Shown here: positions 38,068 through 50,732 of the stretch, piece by piece
Layout of the letters: each line of letters opens with the position of its first letter
How positions within the stretch are numbered: position 1 is the stretch's first letter
Assembly: GCA_007713455.1 (NCBI GenBank)
Contig: VMRT01000011.1
Span: 62,001 to 126,000, forward strand
Reading direction: 5' to 3'
Length of the DNA stretch: 64,000 nt
Source: Pseudomonas sp.
GTDB lineage: Bacteria > Pseudomonadota > Gammaproteobacteria > Pseudomonadales > Pseudomonadaceae
The notes under the pieces: generated by a model
Database searches by the model: none
The model's input: the letters and a program-made list of their open reading frames with translations, nothing else
What the model was told of the DNA's origin: nothing
Program-made: the position numbers and the translations under genes

Positions 38068-39066
38068 TCAGTCAATCAGGTCGGCGGCCTTGAGCGCGCC
38101 AATGGCGTCAAGCCAACGCGGATTCTGCTTGTACTCAGCAGCGCACTCCCGACCAGCGCGCATACGCGAAAGCGCAGGCGGCGCCGTGACGCTGAGGCGC
38201 TGCAGCGCAGCCAACGCCAGTTCAGCCGCCGCCCGATCATTACACACCAGCCCCATGTCACAGCCGGCAACCAGTGCAGCCTGGATGCGATCGGCCGCAT
38301 CGCCGGCGACGTGCGCGCCCGCCATCGACAGATCGTCACTGAAGATAACGCCCTTGAAGCCGAGCTCGTTACGCAGGATGTCCTGCAGCCAGCGCCGCGA
38401 AAAACCTGCGGGCTGGTCATCGACCTGAGGATAGATCACGTGCGCCGGCATGATCGCATCGAGCGTGCCGCTCAGCGCCTTGAAGGGAATCAGATCACAG
38501 CGGCGCAACTCTTCAAGACTTCGTTCGTCGACCGGGATCGCGACATGGGAGTCCGCCTCGGCCCAGCCATGACCGGGAAAGTGCTTGCCGGTTGCGGCCA
38601 TACCCGCCGCGTGCATGCCACGGATGAACGCGTCGATCAGCACTACGGCGGCCTGCGGATCGCCTTCGAATGCACGCGTTCCCACCACGGCACTGCGCTG
38701 GTGGTCAAGATCGAGAACCGGTGCGAAGCTGAAATCCAGGCCCGCAGCGAGTACCTCGGTCGCCATCACCCAGCCGCAGGCTTCCGCCAGCCGCGGCGCG
38801 TCGGAGCAGCGCGCAAGTTCGCGCATCGGCGGAAGCCGTACGAAACCCTGGCGCAGCCGCTGGACGCGGCCACCCTCCTGGTCCACCGCCAACAGCAGGT
38901 CTGGCCGCACGGCTCGAATCGATCGGCACAGCTCGTCGACCTGGCGCGAGTGCTCGATATTTCGGGCAAACAGAATAAGCCCGCCGACCTCGGGCTGGCG
39001 AAGCAGCTGGCGATCCTCGGCAGTCAACCAGGTACCAGCAATGTCCAGCATCAGTGAACCGTGCAT
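38068..39066 (-). CDS. nagZ: Beta-N-acetylhexosaminidase NagZ
   Basis: 332 residues, GH3. It removes GlcNAc from 1,6-anhydro-muropeptides in cytoplasmic peptidoglycan recycling, so it also shapes AmpR/AmpC beta-lactamase signalling. Motifs: DQEGGRVQRLRQGF, the His-Asp loop KHFPGHGWAEADSH and the nucleophile Asp in FSDDLSMAGAH. The start MHGSLMLDI matches other Pseudomonas NagZ proteins. Confidence 0.95.
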   Translation of the reverse strand: MHGSLMLDIAGTWLTAEDRQLLRQPEVGGLILFARNIEHSRQVDELCRSIRAVRPDLLLAVDQEGGRVQRLRQGFVRLPPMRELARCSDAPRLAEACGWVMATEVLAAGLDFSFAPVLDLDHQRSAVVGTRAFEGDPQAAVVLIDAFIRGMHAAGMAATGKHFPGHGWAEADSHVAIPVDERSLEELRRCDLIPFKALSGTLDAIMPAHVIYPQVDDQPAGFSRRWLQDILRNELGFKGVIFSDDLSMAGAHVAGDAADRIQAALVAGCDMGLVCNDRAAAELALAALQRLSVTAPPALSRMRAGRECAAEYKQNPRWLDAIGALKAADLID

Positions 39067-39081
39067 ATGCAGAAGGGATCC

Positions 39082-39606
39082 TTATTCGAGTTCAGCGGCA
39101 GCCCAATCGGGACAGGGCGCCTCGTCGATGCGCACCGCACAGTGAGGCGGCACCAATGGGAAGAGTTGCAGCAGGTCGGCATTGCGCATGCGAATACAAC
39201 CGTGGGAAAGAGGTACGCCCATCGGCTCACAATCGGGGGTGCCGTGAATGTAGATGTAACGGCGGAAGGTATCGACCTGCCCCTGGCGATTGACTCCTGG
39301 CTCGCACCCGCTGAGCCAGAGAATCCGGGTCAGGATCCAGTCACGACCGGGAGAAATTCCGTGAAGCTCAGGGGACCATACCTCCCTCGTCCAGCGCCGC
39401 CCGCGCAACACCGCACCTTGAGGCAAACCGTCACCGAGGCGCGCACGCACCTGATGCAGACCGCGCGGCGTGCAACCAGAACCGTTCAGCTCGCCCGCAC
39501 CATTGCGTGCCGTAGAGACAGAAAAGCGCAGACGCAACTGGCCCTCGGCGAAGCCATAGAGCTGCTGATCGGCGATGGAAATATGCAGAAAATCGAGAAA
39601 TGCCAT
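39082..39606 (-). CDS. L,D-transpeptidase (YkuD) family protein
   Basis: 174 residues. The catalytic motif is HGTPDCEPMGVPLSHGCIRM, giving the His and Cys of the YkuD fold. There is no signal peptide or membrane segment at the N-terminus (FLDFLHISIADQQLYG), which is unusual for a cell-wall enzyme. It may have a cytoplasmic muropeptide-related role with NagZ, encoded 15 bp downstream. Confidence 0.85.
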   Translation of the reverse strand: MAFLDFLHISIADQQLYGFAEGQLRLRFSVSTARNGAGELNGSGCTPRGLHQVRARLGDGLPQGAVLRGRRWTREVWSPELHGISPGRDWILTRILWLSGCEPGVNRQGQVDTFRRYIYIHGTPDCEPMGVPLSHGCIRMRNADLLQLFPLVPPHCAVRIDEAPCPDWAAAELE

Positions 39607-39645
39607 GGGCGGCTAGCTTAGCCGATCACCCGGCAGGCTTGTAGC

Positions 39646-40353
39646 TCAAGCCTTCGCCGGGATAGCCACTGCGTTGCGCCGCGCGATCGGTTGCGCCGCC
39701 GCCAGCGTGTTGTCATCAATGCCACTGTCGGCGCGCATGCCGGCCGCGAGAAACGGCACCATCATACGCATGACCTGCTCGATCGAGGTTCTGACGCCAA
39801 AATCGTTCTCGGAAATAGCGCGCAGTGCCTTGATACCCGACATGCTGAATGCCGCCGCACCAAGCATGAAGTGCACACGCCAGAACAGTTCGATGGGCGG
39901 AATGGCCGGCGCCGCGTCATGCACCTTGAGCATGTAGCGACGGAACACCTTGCCGTACATGTCTTCCAGATAGCGGCGCAGGTGGCCCTGGCTCTGACTG
40001 AAAGACAAGCCCAGCAGGCGCATGAAGATGGACAGATCATCGCCGCTGCGCGGTTTGACCGCCAAGGCCTGCTCGACGAGGATTTCCAGCAGTTCCTCGA
40101 GCGTGTCCTTCTTGTCAGTCAATGCCTCGCGTCGATCCAGTTCACGCTCGAGACTGGCACAGAATGGCCCGAGAAAACGCGAGAACACCGCTTGGATCAG
40201 CGCCTTCTTCGAACCGAAATGATAGTTCACTGCCGCGAGGTTGACCCCAGCCTTGCTGGTGATCAGGCGAAGCGAGGTTTCGGCGAAGCCTTTTTCCGCG
40301 AACAGCTGTTCCGCTGCATCAAGAATGCGCTCAACTGTTTCCGACTGCGCCAT
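39646..40353 (-). CDS. psrA: TetR-family regulator PsrA
   Basis: 235 residues from MAQSETVERILDAAEQLF, with GGAGGG upstream, chosen over an upstream Met. The TetR helix-turn-helix (RLITSKAGVNLAAVNYHFGSK) is very close to PsrA of P. aeruginosa, which senses long-chain fatty acids and controls rpoS, fad genes and itself. It is divergent from lexA, as in other Pseudomonas. Two palindromic boxes in front of it support autoregulation. Confidence 0.93.
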   Translation of the reverse strand: MAQSETVERILDAAEQLFAEKGFAETSLRLITSKAGVNLAAVNYHFGSKKALIQAVFSRFLGPFCASLERELDRREALTDKKDTLEELLEILVEQALAVKPRSGDDLSIFMRLLGLSFSQSQGHLRRYLEDMYGKVFRRYMLKVHDAAPAIPPIELFWRVHFMLGAAAFSMSGIKALRAISENDFGVRTSIEQVMRMMVPFLAAGMRADSGIDDNTLAAAQPIARRNAVAIPAKA

Positions 40354-40368
40354 GCCCCCTCCGAAAGA

Positions 40369-40395
40369 CAAACAACTGTTTGAAACTTACGTTTC
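40369..40395 (-). promoter_or_regulatory. Tandem PsrA-type operators upstream of psrA
   Basis: CAAAC-AACT-GTTTG (40369-40382) abuts GAAAC-TTAC-GTTTC (40382-40395), sharing one base. Both fit the known PsrA motif (G/C)AAAC-N2-4-GTTT(G/C), each with N4. They lie 16-42 bases before the psrA ATG, a position suited to autorepression. Confidence 0.8.
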
Positions 40396-40501
40396 ACCGA
40401 CCGGCAAGTCAACCACGAAACGCCTTGTGGCACTAGCGTCATTGTCGCAGACAGACCACGGAGCACGCCGGATGTGCTTTCAAAACCATCATAATCATTC
40501 G

Positions 40502-40529
40502 TTGCCAAGGCCGGATCACTGTATATAAT
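40502..40529 (+). promoter_or_regulatory. lexA promoter
   Basis: TTGCCA (40502-40507), a 16-base spacer and TATAAT (40524-40529). The -10 box lies inside the first SOS box, so LexA binding would block it directly. Confidence 0.75.
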
Positions 40530-40534
40530 CCCAG
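40519..40534 (+). promoter_or_regulatory. SOS (LexA) box 1
   Basis: CTG-TATATAATCC-CAG, a perfect CTG-N10-CAG LexA site overlapping the -10 of lexA. Confidence 0.88.
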
Positions 40535-40537
40535 TCA

Positions 40538-40553
40538 CTGTATAAAAGAACAG
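40538..40553 (+). promoter_or_regulatory. SOS (LexA) box 2
   Basis: CTG-TATAAAAGAA-CAG, a second perfect CTG-N10-CAG site three bases after the first, just before the ribosome site. The double operator predicts tight lexA-sulA autoregulation. Confidence 0.88.
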
Positions 40554-40561
40554 AGACCGAC

Positions 40562-41170
40562 ATGATCAAGCTGACGCCTCGCCAGACGGAAATCCTCGCG
40601 TTCATCAAGCGCTGCCTGGAAGACAATGGGTATCCACCCACTCGTGCAGAGATCGCTCAGGAACTCGGCTTCAAGTCACCCAACGCTGCCGAAGAACATC
40701 TCAAGGCACTTGCCCGCAAAGGCGCTATCGAGATGACGCCTGGGGCGTCTCGCGGGATACGTATTCCGGACTTCGAACCCGCCGCATCCGAAAACGGCCT
40801 GCCGATCATCGGCCGCGTTGCTGCCGGCGCGCCAATTCTGGCGCAGCAACATGTCGAAGAATCCTGCCAGATCAGCCCCGCGTTTTTCCATCCGCGCGCC
40901 GATTATCTGCTGCGTGTCCACGGCATGAGCATGAAGGACGTCGGCATTTTTGATGGCGACCTGCTGGCCGTGCACACCACCCGCGAGGCCCGCAACGGCC
41001 AGATCGTGGTTGCTCGCGTCGGTGACGAAGTCACGGTGAAGCGTTTCAAGCGTGACGGCAAGAAGGTTTGGCTGTTGGCTGAAAACCCCGAGTTCGCGCC
41101 CATCGAGGTCGACCTCGAACAGCAGGAACTGGTGATAGAAGGCTTGAGTGTCGGCGTAATCCGCCGCTAA
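40562..41170 (+). CDS. lexA: SOS repressor LexA
   Basis: 202 residues. Represses DNA-damage genes until RecA-stimulated self-cleavage. The wing-HTH is at the N-terminus ([20 protein letters not shown]). The cleavage site is A88-G89 in RVAAGAP; the catalytic pair is Ser123 (HGMSMKD) and Lys160 (VTVKRFK). The four-residue offset from E. coli LexA is consistent throughout. It is followed 11 bp later by sulA. Confidence 0.98.
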   Translation: MIKLTPRQTEILAFIKRCLEDNGYPPTRAEIAQELGFKSPNAAEEHLKALARKGAIEMTPGASRGIRIPDFEPAASENGLPIIGRVAAGAPILAQQHVEESCQISPAFFHPRADYLLRVHGMSMKDVGIFDGDLLAVHTTREARNGQIVVARVGDEVTVKRFKRDGKKVWLLAENPEFAPIEVDLEQQELVIEGLSVGVIRR

Positions 41171-41181
41171 GGAGAAGGTTC

Positions 41182-41664
41182 ATGCAGTACCAGACCAGCA
41201 CTTCCCGGCCCCAACTTTCGTTGTTCGACGGCGTCATTGCGCAAAGCCTGGCACCGTTTGGCAACCTGAAACCACGCAACAAACCCGAGCAGGACAAGGA
41301 ATATCTGAGCGAGTTGAGCCTGAGTGGCAGCAGCGAGCACTGCCACCTGCTGCTTGCCCCGATCCTGCGTGAACTCGGCGATGCAGCGGACAGCCGCTGG
41401 CTGACGCTGATTGCCCCGCCTGCTTTCCTCTCGCAGAACTGGCTGCGCAAGTGCGGTCTGAATCGCGAACGCATCATCCTGCTGCAGCCACGCGACGCCG
41501 AGGGCGCGGGCGCGATGGAACTCGCCTGCAAAGCCCTGGCCTCGGGATGCAGCCATACCGTGGTCAGCTGGTTTGATCAGCTCGATGGTGCAACACGTAG
41601 CAAACTATGCGCAGCCGCCAGCCTGGGCGCAGCTCAGAGTCTGAATATTCGTCTCGGATGTTGA
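41182..41664 (+). CDS. sulA: SOS cell division inhibitor SulA
   Basis: 160 residues. Binds FtsZ and stops polymerisation after DNA damage. The core (LTLIAPPAFLSQNWLRKCGL, RIILLQPRDAEGAGAMELACKAL) matches Pseudomonas SulA. AAGGAGAAGG precedes the ATG. It is in an operon with lexA and so under its two SOS boxes. Confidence 0.93.
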   Translation: MQYQTSTSRPQLSLFDGVIAQSLAPFGNLKPRNKPEQDKEYLSELSLSGSSEHCHLLLAPILRELGDAADSRWLTLIAPPAFLSQNWLRKCGLNRERIILLQPRDAEGAGAMELACKALASGCSHTVVSWFDQLDGATRSKLCAAASLGAAQSLNIRLGC

Positions 41665-41737
41665 ACCGCACGGCACAGGGACGTGCTGAAAATCGCGGAT
41701 GGAATCCTGAAGCTATAACGCTCGAGCAATAGCTCAC

Positions 41738-41974
41738 TCAGTGCAGAACACGCGGCTCTTCATCGTCGCGCTCGAAATCCCCTTCCGACATGCGACCGGC
41801 CATCTGAACGCCGACATTGAACATCGCCTTGGCAATCTCGACGTGCTGCCCCTGTAGAAATAGCTTGGCGTCTTCCGAAAAATTCAGCGTGACCAACACC
41901 TCTTCGTCCTCGGCACGACGAAGCACGATGCGCCCGTCAGGTAGCTCGACGATTTCCAGAAAAGATGTAGGCAT
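41738..41974 (-). CDS. Conserved hypothetical protein of the lexA-topA region
   Basis: 78 residues, no signal peptide. The pattern TSFLEIVELPDGRIVLRRAEDEEVLVTLNFS suggests a small beta-rich domain followed by a helix. It has GGAG upstream. A protein of this size lies at the same place in other Pseudomonas lexA-sulA neighbourhoods, from memory. Function unknown. Confidence 0.75.
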   Translation of the reverse strand: MPTSFLEIVELPDGRIVLRRAEDEEVLVTLNFSEDAKLFLQGQHVEIAKAMFNVGVQMAGRMSEGDFERDDEEPRVLH

Positions 41975-42186
41975 GGATCAGCTCCGCGTGAAAGGCGGCC
42001 ATTGTAGCAGCCGACCAGCCTCAGGACAGCCTTTGCAGGTCTCAAGCTCCTTTCGCTAGCAACACCCCGATAGGTAGCAGCATCATGCAGCCGTGCGTTG
42101 CCCGACCAACAAAACAATGCGGCTATGGACACCGACACGTAGCATGCACAAAAAAAGCGCGCGCCGGCGCTCGATAAGGATTGTGT

Positions 42187-43026
42187 ATGACAACCCGCAC
42201 CTTGCTGCTTACCGCCTTGGCCATGCTTGCATTTGCCGGCAACTCGATCCTATGCCGTATCGCCTTGCGGGACACCGCTATTGACCCGGCCAGCTTCACC
42301 GGCCTCCGTATACTGGCCGGAGCACTCACGCTCTGGCTAATGTTGCGAATCGGCACGCCGAGACAATCGCAGGGCGGAGATTGGTTCAGCGCCTTGGCGC
42401 TGTTCGTCTACGCCGCTAGTTTTTCCTACGCCTATATCAACCTGGATGCCGGAGCCGGCGCCCTGCTGCTGTTCGGCGCGGTGCAGTTGAGCATGCTTGC
42501 TTGGGGATTGCTGCGGGGCGAGCGCTTTAGCGCTTGGCAGATTGTCGGCTTGCTGTTGGCATTGAGCGGATTGCTGATTCTGCTGCTTCCGGGAAGCAGC
42601 GCGCCGGCATTGGACGGCGCACTGCTCATGCTGCTGTCCGGTGTCGCCTGGGGCATCTATTCGCTGCGTGGACGGGGCGCGAGCAATCCCCTTGCAGCAA
42701 CTGCGGGCAATTTCATCAAGGCCGTGCCGCTGGCAGCAGTGCTTTGTCTGGTGACGCTTGGCCAGCAGCAATGGGATGCGCCAGGAATCGTGTACGCCCT
42801 GCTCTCCGGGGCGCTGACCTCTGGCGTCGGCTACGCCATCTGGTACGCGGCGCTGCCTGGTCTTGCGGCAATACAGGCGGCAAGCGTCCAGCTCAGCGTT
42901 CCGCTACTCACAGCCATCGCCGGGGCTGTGCTGCTGGGTGAAGCGTTGACAGCAACGCTGATCATCTCAGGCGCGGCGATTCTCGGCGGCATCGCCATGG
43001 TCCTGAGCATCGGGCACCGCGGCTGA
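42187..43026 (+). CDS. EamA/DMT superfamily transporter
   Basis: 279 residues from an ATG with AAGGA upstream. Two EamA repeats give about ten membrane helices (LLLTALAMLAFAGNSILCR, and GLAAIQAASVQLSVPLLTAI with AILGGIAMVL). Family members export small metabolites or amino acids; the substrate is not evident. Confidence 0.85.
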   Translation: MTTRTLLLTALAMLAFAGNSILCRIALRDTAIDPASFTGLRILAGALTLWLMLRIGTPRQSQGGDWFSALALFVYAASFSYAYINLDAGAGALLLFGAVQLSMLAWGLLRGERFSAWQIVGLLLALSGLLILLLPGSSAPALDGALLMLLSGVAWGIYSLRGRGASNPLAATAGNFIKAVPLAAVLCLVTLGQQQWDAPGIVYALLSGALTSGVGYAIWYAALPGLAAIQAASVQLSVPLLTAIAGAVLLGEALTATLIISGAAILGGIAMVLSIGHRG

Positions 43027-43043
43027 CGCCACGGTCCCGAGTG

Positions 43044-43562
43044 TCACCATTCGGTCAGCGACTCACGAAAACGTAATGCCAGGCCCTTGAGGTTCTGTCG
43101 CCAGGCTTCCAGCTCGACGCGCGACAGCGGTGGCACATCGTCCTCGACACTGACTGCCTCGATCAACGGCTGGCGCGGATCAGTCTTGGCCTTGGCAGGA
43201 GCGCGTGGCGGCTGGAGCAGCTGCTTGTAGGCGGTAAGCAACTGCCCGAGCCAGGTGCTTGGCTGCTCCGACAATTCCAGCAATTCGGCGAGTTCCGGGC
43301 TCGGCGCAGCCTCGAGCACGCTGCGGGTCAGAAATGCCTCGACGACAGGCGCATCCGCACCGGGCGATCGGTAGTAACCGGCGATCTCATGGCACAGTCC
43401 AAGCAAGGCGCCGTAAAGGTGGAACAGGCAAGCCTCACGTTCAGCCTGAATCAAACCTTGAGAATTCATCGAGGCCGATTCTTCGGCCTTGCGCCAGCTT
43501 TCCAGTGACAAACCGGCGAAGAAGATCTTCTGGTTGGTACGTGTGTAGAGCTCGTGAGCCAT
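43044..43562 (-). CDS. DUF6586 family protein
   Basis: 172 residues, helical, no membrane segment. The N-terminus (HELYTRTNQKIFFAGLSLESW) is the conserved part; a Pro/Lys-rich linker (PPRAPAKAKTDP) splits it from a short C-terminal helix. GGAGAG precedes the ATG. Typical neighbour of topA in Pseudomonas. Function unknown. Confidence 0.78.
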   Translation of the reverse strand: MAHELYTRTNQKIFFAGLSLESWRKAEESASMNSQGLIQAEREACLFHLYGALLGLCHEIAGYYRSPGADAPVVEAFLTRSVLEAAPSPELAELLELSEQPSTWLGQLLTAYKQLLQPPRAPAKAKTDPRQPLIEAVSVEDDVPPLSRVELEAWRQNLKGLALRFRESLTEW

Positions 43563-43698
43563 GGCATGCTCTCCGAAAGAAGATGGACAGAGAATGGACC
43601 TTCACAGGTTGCCGCACCAGATCGGCTGACGAAGTGTCAGCCGATCTGAAGAACACACTCGGTGCAGCCGGTCTGCTGAGCGGTCGAACGCAAAGAAA

Positions 43699-46302
43699 TC
43701 AGCGTTTGTCTTCGACCTTCCACTTGCCGCCGTCGTAGAACGCCTTCCAGCCGGTCGGCTTACCGTCCACTTCGGTCTGCACGTACTGCTCCTTGGTCTT
43801 GCGGCTGAAGCGGATAACCGCGAAGCGGCCTTCCGGATCCTTCTGCGGCGCATCGAGCAGGAAGTGGTACTTGGGATCAATCTCGTCCTTGTGCGGGATC
43901 AGCTCACGCACCAGCGGCGCGCGGGTTTCGCGATTCTTCGGGAACTGACTGGCAGCCAGGAACAGGCCGGAAGCGCCATCGCGCAGTACGTAGGTGTCGT
44001 CGACCTTGTCGCACTTGAGCTCGGGCATCTTCACCGCATCCATCTTCGGAGGCGCGGCCTCACCGTTCTTCAGCAGCTTGCGGGTGTTCTTGCACTCGGC
44101 ATTGGTGCAACCGAAAAACTTGCCGAAGCGACCGGTCTTGAGCTGCATTTCGCTGCCGCACTTGTCGCATTCCAGGCTCGGGCCTTCATAGCCCTTGATG
44201 CGGTATTGGCCTTTCTCGATCTCATAACCCGAGCAATCCGGGTTGTTGCCGCAGATATGCAGCTTCTGCGTCTCGTCGAGCAGATAGGCATCCATCGCGG
44301 TACTGCAGATCGGGCAGCGGTGCTTGCCAAGCAGCACGCGAGACTCGGACTCGCCCTCGTCATCGGCAGCGATCTCGTCGCCCGGAACCAGGTTGACGGT
44401 GGACTTGCAGCGTTCCTTCGGCGGCAGGCGGTAGCCGGAGCAACCGAGGAACACGCCGGTGGAAGCGGTACGGATCATCATCGGCCGACCGCAGACCTTG
44501 CACGGGATATCGGTCACGGTCGGCTGATTGGCACGCATGCCGTTCTCGCTGGCCTCGGCAACCTCGAGCTTCTTGCGGAAGTCACCGTAGAATTCGTCCA
44601 GTACGTGCTTCCAGTCGCGCTCACCCTGGGCGACGTCGTCCAGATGCTCTTCCATGCCGGCGGTGAAACCGTAGTCCATCAGATTGTTGAAGCTCTCGGA
44701 CAGGCGCTCGGTGACGATGTCGCCCATCTTCTCCGAATAGAAACGGCGGTTGTGCAGCGAGACGTAGCCGCGGTCCTGGATGGTCGAGATAATCGCGGCG
44801 TAGGTGGACGGCCGGCCGATACCGCGCTTCTCCATCTCCTTGACCAGGCTGGCTTCGGAGTAGCGCGCTGGCGGCTTGGTGAAGTGCTGGCTCGGGTCGA
44901 GCTTGAGCAGCTTCATGTCGTCACCCTTGTTCATCTCCGGCAACACGTCATCCTCACCGGCCTTGCTCTGCTGCGGCATGACCTTGGTGTAACCGTCGAA
45001 CTTCAGGATGCGGCCCTTGGCGCGCAGTTCGAAATTGCCGGCAGCGACGGTCACGCTGGTGGACAGGTACTGTGCAGGCGGCATCTGGCAGGCTACGAAC
45101 TGGCGCCAGATCAGCTCGTACAGACGCTCGGCATCGCGTTCCATGCCCGAAAGCTGGGTCGGGCGCAGGTTGACGTCGGACGGGCGAATCGCCTCGTGCG
45201 CTTCCTGCGCGCCTTCTTTGCTCGAATAGACATTCGGTTTTTCCGGCAGGTACTTGTCGCCGAACTCGCTCTCGATGAAACCGCGCACCATACCGATCGC
45301 GTCAGCGGAAAGGTTGGTCGAGTCGGTACGCATGTAGGTGATGTAACCGGCTTCGTACAGGCGCTGAGCCATCATCATGGTCTTCTTCACACCGAAGCCG
45401 AGGCGATTGCTCGCCGCCTGCTGCAGGGTCGAAGTGATGAAGGGGGCTGAGGGCTTGCTGCTCGTCGGCTTGTCTTCGCGCTTGCTGACGCTGTACTGCG
45501 CGCCCTTGAGTTTCTCCAGTGCAGCGGTGGCTTGTGCTTCGTTCAGCGGCTTGAAGGCTTCGCCGTTCTCACGCGCGACCTCGAAACGCACCTTGGCCTG
45601 CTGCGCATTCGCCAGGTCCGCGTGAACTTCCCAGTATTCTTCCGGAACGAAGGCGCGAATCTCACGCTCGCGCTCGACCACCAGCTTCACCGCTACCGAT
45701 TGCACTCGGCCGGCGGAAAGCCCGCGGGCGATCTTCGCCCAGAGCAGCGGCGACACCATGTAGCCAACCACCCGATCGAGGAAACGACGCGCCTGCTGTG
45801 CGTTGACCCGGTTCAGATCGAGTTCGCCAGGCTTGGAGAAAGCCTCCTGAATCGCCTTCTTGGTGATCTCGTTGAACACCACGCGCTTGTAACGGCTGTC
45901 GTCGCCGCCAATCGACTCGCGCAGGTGCCAGGCGATGGCCTCCCCCTCTCTATCCAAGTCGGTCGCAAGATAGATGGTGTCGGCTTCCTTGGCCAGACGG
46001 CGCAGTTCCTCGATGACCTTTTCCTTGCCGGGCAGGATCTCGTACTTGGCCTTCCAGCCGTGCTCCGGGTCGACCCCCATGCGGGTTATGAGTTGACGCT
46101 TGGCCTTCTCCTTCGGCGACAGCGCAGGCGCTTCGGCGGCCGCAGCCTTGCCGCGCTTGACCGGCTCCTTGTTGGCAGAGCCGCTGGTAGGAAGGTCGCG
46201 GATATGGCCGATACTCGACTTCACCACGTACTGGTTGCCCAAATACTTGTTGATTGTCTTGGCCTTGGCCGGTGATTCCACGATGACCAGCGATTTACCC
46301 AT
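43699..46302 (-). CDS. topA: DNA topoisomerase I
   Basis: 867 residues, type IA. Relaxes negative supercoils. The N-terminal TOPRIM domain is [18 protein letters not shown] with [13 protein letters not shown]; the catalytic Tyr is in YITYMRTDS (around residue 320). Three C-terminal Cys4 zinc-ribbon modules follow ([33 protein letters not shown]) and a final TopA C-terminal repeat. Full length for the Pseudomonas type. Confidence 0.97.
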   Translation of the reverse strand: MGKSLVIVESPAKAKTINKYLGNQYVVKSSIGHIRDLPTSGSANKEPVKRGKAAAAEAPALSPKEKAKRQLITRMGVDPEHGWKAKYEILPGKEKVIEELRRLAKEADTIYLATDLDREGEAIAWHLRESIGGDDSRYKRVVFNEITKKAIQEAFSKPGELDLNRVNAQQARRFLDRVVGYMVSPLLWAKIARGLSAGRVQSVAVKLVVEREREIRAFVPEEYWEVHADLANAQQAKVRFEVARENGEAFKPLNEAQATAALEKLKGAQYSVSKREDKPTSSKPSAPFITSTLQQAASNRLGFGVKKTMMMAQRLYEAGYITYMRTDSTNLSADAIGMVRGFIESEFGDKYLPEKPNVYSSKEGAQEAHEAIRPSDVNLRPTQLSGMERDAERLYELIWRQFVACQMPPAQYLSTSVTVAAGNFELRAKGRILKFDGYTKVMPQQSKAGEDDVLPEMNKGDDMKLLKLDPSQHFTKPPARYSEASLVKEMEKRGIGRPSTYAAIISTIQDRGYVSLHNRRFYSEKMGDIVTERLSESFNNLMDYGFTAGMEEHLDDVAQGERDWKHVLDEFYGDFRKKLEVAEASENGMRANQPTVTDIPCKVCGRPMMIRTASTGVFLGCSGYRLPPKERCKSTVNLVPGDEIAADDEGESESRVLLGKHRCPICSTAMDAYLLDETQKLHICGNNPDCSGYEIEKGQYRIKGYEGPSLECDKCGSEMQLKTGRFGKFFGCTNAECKNTRKLLKNGEAAPPKMDAVKMPELKCDKVDDTYVLRDGASGLFLAASQFPKNRETRAPLVRELIPHKDEIDPKYHFLLDAPQKDPEGRFAVIRFSRKTKEQYVQTEVDGKPTGWKAFYDGGKWKVEDKR

Positions 46303-46590
46303 GGAGAGGAGAGTTCCTGAATCTAGAGGTGAACAGAGGCGGCGCCTCCGACAGTTTGAATACCCGCACCGGCGCTAAACGGCAAGGCATCAGCGTACGT
46401 TAGTGCGCGTTTTGCGAACGGGCCGACCTGACAGAAAAATCGCCCTGCCCGGCTCCGCCTGGTGCGAATCAGAGCAGCCGTCCGATGCCATCCAGCGAAC
46501 AGCAAGGTTTAAGCTCCGTCTGAAAAGCACCGCTATATATAGTGGCGATGGAGGTGAGGTCAAGCGCGGACCTGGTGGCCGCTAGCCAGC

Positions 46591-46824
46591 TCAACCTTCG
46601 AAAACGCTCGTTTCGGCCTCGATCAATGCGAAACGCGGGACCGTTTCGCCGTTGACTTCGACAGTCTCGATGAACATCGACAACGGGCGCACCCAGAGTC
46701 CACGTTCCCCATACAGCGCCTGGTAGAACACCACCGACTCCTCGGTCTCGGAGTGCCGCGCAACAGCGAAAACGCGATATTCCGGCCCCTTGTAATGGCG
46801 ATAACGCCCCGGCTGCAACTGCAT
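46591..46824 (-). CDS. DUF1653 family protein
   Basis: 77 residues from MQLQPGRYRHYKGPEYRVFAVARHSETEE, the whole DUF1653 domain; GGAGG precedes the ATG. A compact beta-barrel-like cytosolic protein of unknown role. It lies between topA and fadA, separated from fadA by a terminator, so it has its own transcript. Confidence 0.82.
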   Translation of the reverse strand: MQLQPGRYRHYKGPEYRVFAVARHSETEESVVFYQALYGERGLWVRPLSMFIETVEVNGETVPRFALIEAETSVFEG

Positions 46825-46845
46825 GCCTACCTCCACACAAATACA

Positions 46846-46875
46846 AAAAAGAAAAACCGGGGCACCAGGCCCCGG
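46846..46875 (-). terminator. Terminator of the fadB-fadA operon
   Basis: On the minus strand CCGGGGC / GCCCCGG (46857-46863 with 46869-46875) closes a 5-base loop and runs into T5 (A5 on plus, 46852-46856). Confidence 0.85.
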
Positions 46876-46958
46876 CTTCCATGCACCGACTGACAATCAT
46901 ATTCCCGCTCAGTCGCGAGATTGGCTGTCAGCCTAGCGCAGTCATTTGCATCTGTCTG

Positions 46959-50732
<3,774 letters not shown>

